NCBI GenBank assembly: GCA_002718195.1
Contig: PBDU01000018.1
Coordinates: 1 to 64,000, forward strand
Reading direction: 5' to 3'
From: Methanobacteriota archaeon
GTDB lineage: Archaea; Thermoplasmatota; Poseidoniia; Poseidoniales; Poseidoniaceae
DNA: 64,000 nucleotides
Shown: positions 60,198 to 64,000 of the stretch, piece after piece
Layout of the letters: every line of letters starts with the position of its first letter
Position numbering within the stretch: position 1 is the first letter of the stretch
Translations under genes and position numbers: made by a program
Notes under the pieces: generated by a model
Told to the model about the DNA's origin: nothing
The model's input: only the letters and a program-made list of their open reading frames with translations
Database searches by the model: none

Positions 60198-60263
60198 GAG
60201 TATCAATTACAAGTTGGCATATGTTACCTTTTGTTTGTATCGTTAATTTGCTATTGGTTAAAT

Positions 60264-60887
60264 CTAAAGTTTATCAAAGCGAATAACTCGATCAGCAATC
60301 CTTGTAGCCTCGTTTTCATCGTGAGTTACATGTATTACTGGGATCTCCATCTCCTTGAGAAATTTCCTCGTCCAGTCACACAATTCGTTTCTGATCTCAT
60401 TATCAAGGGCACTAAATGGTTCATCCATCATTAGAGCCTCAGGCTTAGACAACATCGCTCTAGCAAAAGAAATCCTCTGTTTTTCCCCTCCTGATAACTC
60501 ATCGACTTTCCGCTTCTCAAATCCTTCTAATTGTACAGTTGCAAGAATTTCTTCTATCTGCTTCTTACCATCCGTTTTGGTTGTGCTTTTAGGAAGACCA
60601 AGTTGAATATTTTTTTCAACAGATAGATGTGGATAGAGGACTGGCTTTTGGAATATCATCCCGATTTTCCTTTTTGATGGATGAATTTGCGTGATGTTTT
60701 TGTCGTGCAAGTATATTTGCCCGTCATCCAAATTTTCAAGGCCACAAACAATTCTCAACAGTGTGGATTTCCCGCAGCCCGAATTTCCAAGCAGGGCCAC
60801 AATCTCACCTTTTTCGACTTCCAAATCCAAATTTTCAAACAATATATCATCAAATAATTTGCTGGCATTCTCAATTTTTAGACTCAT
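60264..60887 (-). CDS. thiQ: ABC transporter ATPase, probably thiamine (ThiQ-like)
   Basis: 207 residues: Walker A LLGNSGCGKSTLLRIVCGLE near residue 32, Q-loop MIFQKPVLYPHLSVEKNIQL, signature DELSGGEKQRISFARAMLSK, Walker B ALMMDEPFSALDNE and H-loop VIHVTHDENEATRIAD. The protein is short (no regulatory C-terminal domain), like ThiQ. It starts within the stop of the permease (TAATG overlap), so it is part of the same operon. Substrate assignment rests on the binding protein. Confidence 0.82.
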   Translation of the reverse strand: MSLKIENASKLFDDILFENLDLEVEKGEIVALLGNSGCGKSTLLRIVCGLENLDDGQIYLHDKNITQIHPSKRKIGMIFQKPVLYPHLSVEKNIQLGLPKSTTKTDGKKQIEEILATVQLEGFEKRKVDELSGGEKQRISFARAMLSKPEALMMDEPFSALDNEIRNELCDWTRKFLKEMEIPVIHVTHDENEATRIADRVIRFDKL

Positions 60888-62623
60888 TAGAATCCTCCCC
60901 TTCCATTTTCATCTCTGAATTTTTCTGATATAATGAATAAAATCAATGTCATTAACATCAAGCATGTAGCAACAGCCATAGCAGAACTTCTGACTTCTGG
61001 AAAGTAGTTTGGTCTTGACATCAGTTGGTCGGTTAGAGTTGACAACGTGACCCAGTTACCTATCCCACTCAACATCCAGGATGCGCCAAATTCTCCTAAT
61101 GAAAATGCCATGCTCAACGCTGCTGAAACAATAATTTGGGGCTTAAGCAATGGTATTTTGATCTTCCAGAATACCTCAGCATCCGTCATTCCTAGAACCC
61201 TAGCCTGGTCCGAGTATAACTGGTCGAGCGATCTGAAAGATGGCAGCATTATTCGAACAACAAATGGACATACCATCATGATATGAGCCCAAACTGGCAG
61301 AAATCTCCAGTTCAGTAATTCTGGAAATAGATTCAACAAACCGATCAGGATTCCTAAACCTACTGTGATTGCAGATACAATTAACGGCAGAAATGAGACA
61401 AAATCAACTGTTCTAGCAAGTATTTGCTTTCCTGCATCCTCGAGTTGTTTTATGGTTGCTGCGATAGTTGTACCTACAACTAATGCAATAACCATACACA
61501 CTATTGCGTAAGTAACTGAATTTGTCATTGCTTCAGGAATTCCAGCGTAGCTCAAATCTCCTCTCCATGCAATCCTCCAACCATCAAAACTCCATGTCTT
61601 AACTGTCTCAGAACCAGTTCTTTCGATTGATCTAAAGGAATTTGAAAGAACTGCGAGCAGCGGTGAAATAACATAGATGAATGAAATTGATAGTCCTATT
61701 TTTCTCAGAGGGGTGAGTTTCCCTCTCTGTTTTCTAGAATAGTTTTCATTCACTAATTCAATCCTGCTGTTGTGCTTAGATTGCAAAATTGTTGACAAAG
61801 ACATTGCAATTCCAAGAACAAGGAATTGAATTATTGTTGCAGATAATACTAATTCAGAGGACCATACTCTATATCCTTCTATTCCTGCGGAAGATGAGTA
61901 AATTGAAACTAAAGTTTCGATCGTGTTATTTTGTGGAGAAAGCCACTTTGGTAAAGCAAATGAGGTAAATGAAAATATGAAAGTAAGGGACCATGCAACA
62001 AATATTCCTGGACCATATAGTGGTAAGTAAAAATAACGAAGTTTGAATAGAGCAGAGTCACCTTTCGGTAGGATGTTGAATTGATCTTCCCAATCCTTGT
62101 CCAATCTAGCTATCATCGGCTCGATTAAACGAATAACAAGAGATATGTTGAACCAACTTAGAGCGAGTATCAGGGCAATAAAATTACCAAGATTTTCAGC
62201 CCCTACAACCTCGCCTAATTTACCAATGAATCCACTTTGCGTATAGAGGTCTATCCCAAGTCTAGAAAGAATTGAATCAGAGTCGATTATTGCTAGAAAT
62301 CCTACTGCCGCTACTATGGCTGGAGTTACAAATGGGAGTACAAAAAAGGCTCTAATTAGACTAACATGCTTAATCTCATATTTTGCTAAAGTACTTGCAA
62401 CCCAAAACCCAATCATGCACGTAAAGGAAGCAGTTGTAAAAGCCACAAGAAGAGTAAATGATAGCACACCATCTGTTTGGTTAGCATTCTTCCATAAACT
62501 CCAAGCATCAAAAATTGTTGAATCCGTTACCCTTGTCAATCTTTCAAGTGCTAGAAAAACAGGGCCAAGTATTACAACCGCAAAGGCAAGGCACACAAGT
62601 GCCTGCAAAGTTTGGCGAATCAT
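60887..62623 (-). CDS. thiP: ABC transporter permease, two fused domains (ThiP-like)
   Basis: 578 residues with about 12 helices in two homologous halves. Each half holds a BPD-type EAA loop: LDKDWEDQFNILPKGDSALF near residue 200 and LDQLYSDQARVLGMTDAEVF near residue 490. This fused arrangement is typical of ThiP/SfuB iron or thiamine permeases. The ATG at 62623 is chosen because GGTGA lies 5-9 nt upstream; a TTG at 62641 is less likely. It is 10 nt downstream of thiB. Confidence 0.85.
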   Translation of the reverse strand: MIRQTLQALVCLAFAVVILGPVFLALERLTRVTDSTIFDAWSLWKNANQTDGVLSFTLLVAFTTASFTCMIGFWVASTLAKYEIKHVSLIRAFFVLPFVTPAIVAAVGFLAIIDSDSILSRLGIDLYTQSGFIGKLGEVVGAENLGNFIALILALSWFNISLVIRLIEPMIARLDKDWEDQFNILPKGDSALFKLRYFYLPLYGPGIFVAWSLTFIFSFTSFALPKWLSPQNNTIETLVSIYSSSAGIEGYRVWSSELVLSATIIQFLVLGIAMSLSTILQSKHNSRIELVNENYSRKQRGKLTPLRKIGLSISFIYVISPLLAVLSNSFRSIERTGSETVKTWSFDGWRIAWRGDLSYAGIPEAMTNSVTYAIVCMVIALVVGTTIAATIKQLEDAGKQILARTVDFVSFLPLIVSAITVGLGILIGLLNLFPELLNWRFLPVWAHIMMVCPFVVRIMLPSFRSLDQLYSDQARVLGMTDAEVFWKIKIPLLKPQIIVSAALSMAFSLGEFGASWMLSGIGNWVTLSTLTDQLMSRPNYFPEVRSSAMAVATCLMLMTLILFIISEKFRDENGRGGF

Positions 62624-62633
62624 TTGTTCACCA

Positions 62634-63755
62634 TCATGCAATTATCTGCGCATAAATTTCAACAAGTGCTTCAATATCGACTTGATCTAAATCAACATCT
62701 GCTGGCTGCTCAGGTACTGGTGAATGGTATCTGTAACCATTTTCTTCCGGTAAATCTGTATCACTTAGAACGCTGTACATGTAATTATTTGCAGGCATGT
62801 TTGTATTCACGTCTTCAGAAAGCAGGAAACCAATGAATTGATTTGCGTAATCAACGTTGGCTGCACCGTTGATGATTCCAGCGTATTCAATTTGATGAAG
62901 AGATGCTTTTGGAAGGTCTAGTGCTACCGATGTTGTATAATTCTCACCAAAGAATGCTTCAACACCCGGGGAATGACAATACGATACTGTTGCATGAGCA
63001 TCTCCAATAAATCCGTCATACCATTGCCCATAGCCTGCGCTATAATGTACTTCGTATGCCTCAGTCCACCCCGATGTGATAATGGCATCATTAGCGATCA
63101 TCTGAGCCCACCAATCCCATTCTGTTTCATTTTCGAAATAATCAGTTGTTGCAAGCATAAACGCTCTTCCCGGAGAGGATGATACCGCTGAAGGGAAGGC
63201 TACTTTTCCTTTCCAAGCCTCTTCAGTAAAGTCCCACAATGATGTTGGCACTGTTACATTTTCGCCATCAACGTAGGTTGAATCATAATTTATGCAAATG
63301 TGACCGTGGTCAAATGGGACTAATTCGTTTGTTTCTCCAAATACATTGTCGCCAAGATCTTCTGTGATATTTTGCCTACTGACTGTATTTTCCTGTAGCA
63401 AACAATTATCCATTGCAACCCCGGAATATGTATTGTCCAATCCAATCATCAAATCTGCCTGAGGGGCATTCTTTGTTAGCATCATTTGGTCCAATATGCC
63501 ACCAGCATCTTCTGTTCTTATGAATTCGACTTCAATGCCAGTTTGATTTGTAAATTCTTGGACCACTTCTTCGCTCAGAGCATAGATGTCATAGGTAATT
63601 ATTCTCAACGTACCGTTAGATTCTCTTATCACCGGTAAATCACCAGCGCATAAATCTAAATCGGTATCAAGTAAGTTCTCTAATTCAGCCTGTTCTATGC
63701 ATCCAGCGGTAGAAACACAAATCATCATCAATGCTATTAAAAATTGTTTTTTCAT
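62634..63755 (-). CDS. thiB: Thiamine-type substrate-binding lipoprotein (ThiB-like)
   Basis: 373 residues. A signal peptide with lipobox (LMMICVSTAGC) anchors it to the membrane. The body is a type II binding protein: LRIITYDIYALSEEVVQEFT, PQADLMIGLDNTYSGVAMDN, ELVPFDHGHICINYDSTYVD, PTSLWDFTEEAWKGKVAFPS, and WYDGFIGDAHATVSYCHSPG match the ThiB/TbpA pattern (ADVVLGLDNN, PFDYGY). It delivers thiamine (or its phosphates) to ThiPQ. GAGGTGA overlapping the previous stop precedes the ATG. Iron-binding relatives are the main alternative. Confidence 0.82.
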   Translation of the reverse strand: MKKQFLIALMMICVSTAGCIEQAELENLLDTDLDLCAGDLPVIRESNGTLRIITYDIYALSEEVVQEFTNQTGIEVEFIRTEDAGGILDQMMLTKNAPQADLMIGLDNTYSGVAMDNCLLQENTVSRQNITEDLGDNVFGETNELVPFDHGHICINYDSTYVDGENVTVPTSLWDFTEEAWKGKVAFPSAVSSSPGRAFMLATTDYFENETEWDWWAQMIANDAIITSGWTEAYEVHYSAGYGQWYDGFIGDAHATVSYCHSPGVEAFFGENYTTSVALDLPKASLHQIEYAGIINGAANVDYANQFIGFLLSEDVNTNMPANNYMYSVLSDTDLPEENGYRYHSPVPEQPADVDLDQVDIEALVEIYAQIIA

Positions 63756-63764
63756 TTATTCACC

Positions 63765-64000
63765 TCAATATATTTTATCAATTAATCTGTGAGTTTTATC
63801 TATCAAGTCAAGCGGATTTTCGCTTAGTATGTACAATGATGGCGCCCAGCCAAATGACCCCTCATCTAATATGACGTCAAGTGATTTTGCTGAATGCTTT
63901 AATTCTCCTTTCGGGGCATAACCTATGTTCCAAGACATGTCTTCACATGCTTTAGTAATTACCTCAACATCGACTTCTTCTCCTCTAAGCGGTGGGCTGA
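63765..64000 (-). CDS. C-terminal end of a ThiN-like thiamine-phosphate synthase protein (partial)
   Basis: The last 78 codons of a leftward gene whose start lies beyond the window. SAKSLDVILDEGSFGWAPSL and ENPLDLIDKTHRLIDKIY resemble the C-terminus of archaeal ThiN domains (DVI-x-D/R-G-x-x-G-x-x-P, then a dP-x-x-v-v-x-k helix). The stop overlaps the ribosome site of thiB (TGAGGTGA rule). Its position ahead of the thiamine transporter genes supports a thiamine role. The short fragment limits certainty. Confidence 0.45.
   Translation of the reverse strand, partial: SPPLRGEEVDVEVITKACEDMSWNIGYAPKGELKHSAKSLDVILDEGSFGWAPSLYILSENPLDLIDKTHRLIDKIY

Noticed and set aside
1..64000. tRNA, rRNA, CRISPR, insertion sequence or attachment site
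   Set aside because: No cloverleaf-like segment, direct-repeat array, transposase motif or flanking duplication was seen by eye; gaps between genes are all under 200 nt. A tRNAscan or Infernal run would settle small RNAs.

Overview
The window is about 42% GC by eye, gene-dense and plasmid/phage-free. It looks like chromosomal DNA from a planktonic archaeon related to Marine Group II (Candidatus Poseidoniales, Thermoplasmatota). The archaeal evidence is a TATA-binding protein, an archaellum locus, archaeosine tRNA-guanine transglycosylase, the exosome subunit Csl4, a DRG GTPase, archaeal NadM, mevalonate kinase and an archaeal-type SepF-like protein. The Poseidoniales assignment is inferred from the mixture of these genes with giant CARDB/PKD surface proteins and bacterial-looking genes (SufSE, GrpE, PdxT, ThiBPQ). 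I saw no tRNA, rRNA, CRISPR array or insertion sequence.

Layout. 1-5.6 kb: a truncated membrane-anchored protein with collagen-like triplets, a fused aconitase-X dehydratase, a sugar epimerase, and a leftward run of peroxiredoxin, hexapeptide acyltransferase and flavin reductase. 5.8-19.8 kb: one rightward archaellum operon. It starts with three unassigned genes (a small basic protein, a 1632-residue membrane-anchored surface protein and a coiled-coil protein) and continues with two archaellins, an ArlD/E-position protein, and arlF, G, H, I and J. A strong hairpin follows the archaellins. 19.8-22.6 kb: a leftward repair operon (PolX, small membrane protein, endonuclease III). 22.7-31 kb: mevalonate kinase, TBP, a PKD-type surface protein directly followed by a SepF-like protein, and a 12-TM protein. 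31-38 kb: Maf, a KaiC-like ATPase, an M23-type peptidase, membrane and GT2 glycosyltransferases and small unknowns. 38-44 kb: a Csl4 exosome protein fused to two RRM domains, a COG1031-type radical SAM enzyme, and leftward tgtA and nfu. 44-49.4 kb: sufCBDSET. 49.4-57.7 kb: DRG GTPase, GrpE, NadM, class V aminotransferase, PdxT, radical SAM, and a thioredoxin-CcdA fusion. 57.7-64 kb, all leftward: a thiamine module (ThiN-like end, thiB, thiP, thiQ), an SPFH/zinc-ribbon protein with a helical partner, and a PAP2 phosphatase.

Functional themes. The archaellum locus and several surface proteins point to a motile cell with an elaborate envelope. The Suf genes and Nfu supply Fe-S clusters to several Fe-S enzymes encoded nearby (two radical SAM proteins, aconitase X, endonuclease III). 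Mevalonate kinase and perhaps aconitase X contribute to isoprenoid lipid synthesis. Thiamine and PLP genes indicate cofactor uptake or salvage.

The most unusual items are the Csl4-RRM-RRM fusion, the apparent loss of all four zinc ligands in TgtA, the extra genes at the head of the archaellum operon, an ArlF with a virion-protein-like insert, and an organisational rule: all eight convergent gene pairs abut or overlap at their stop codons.
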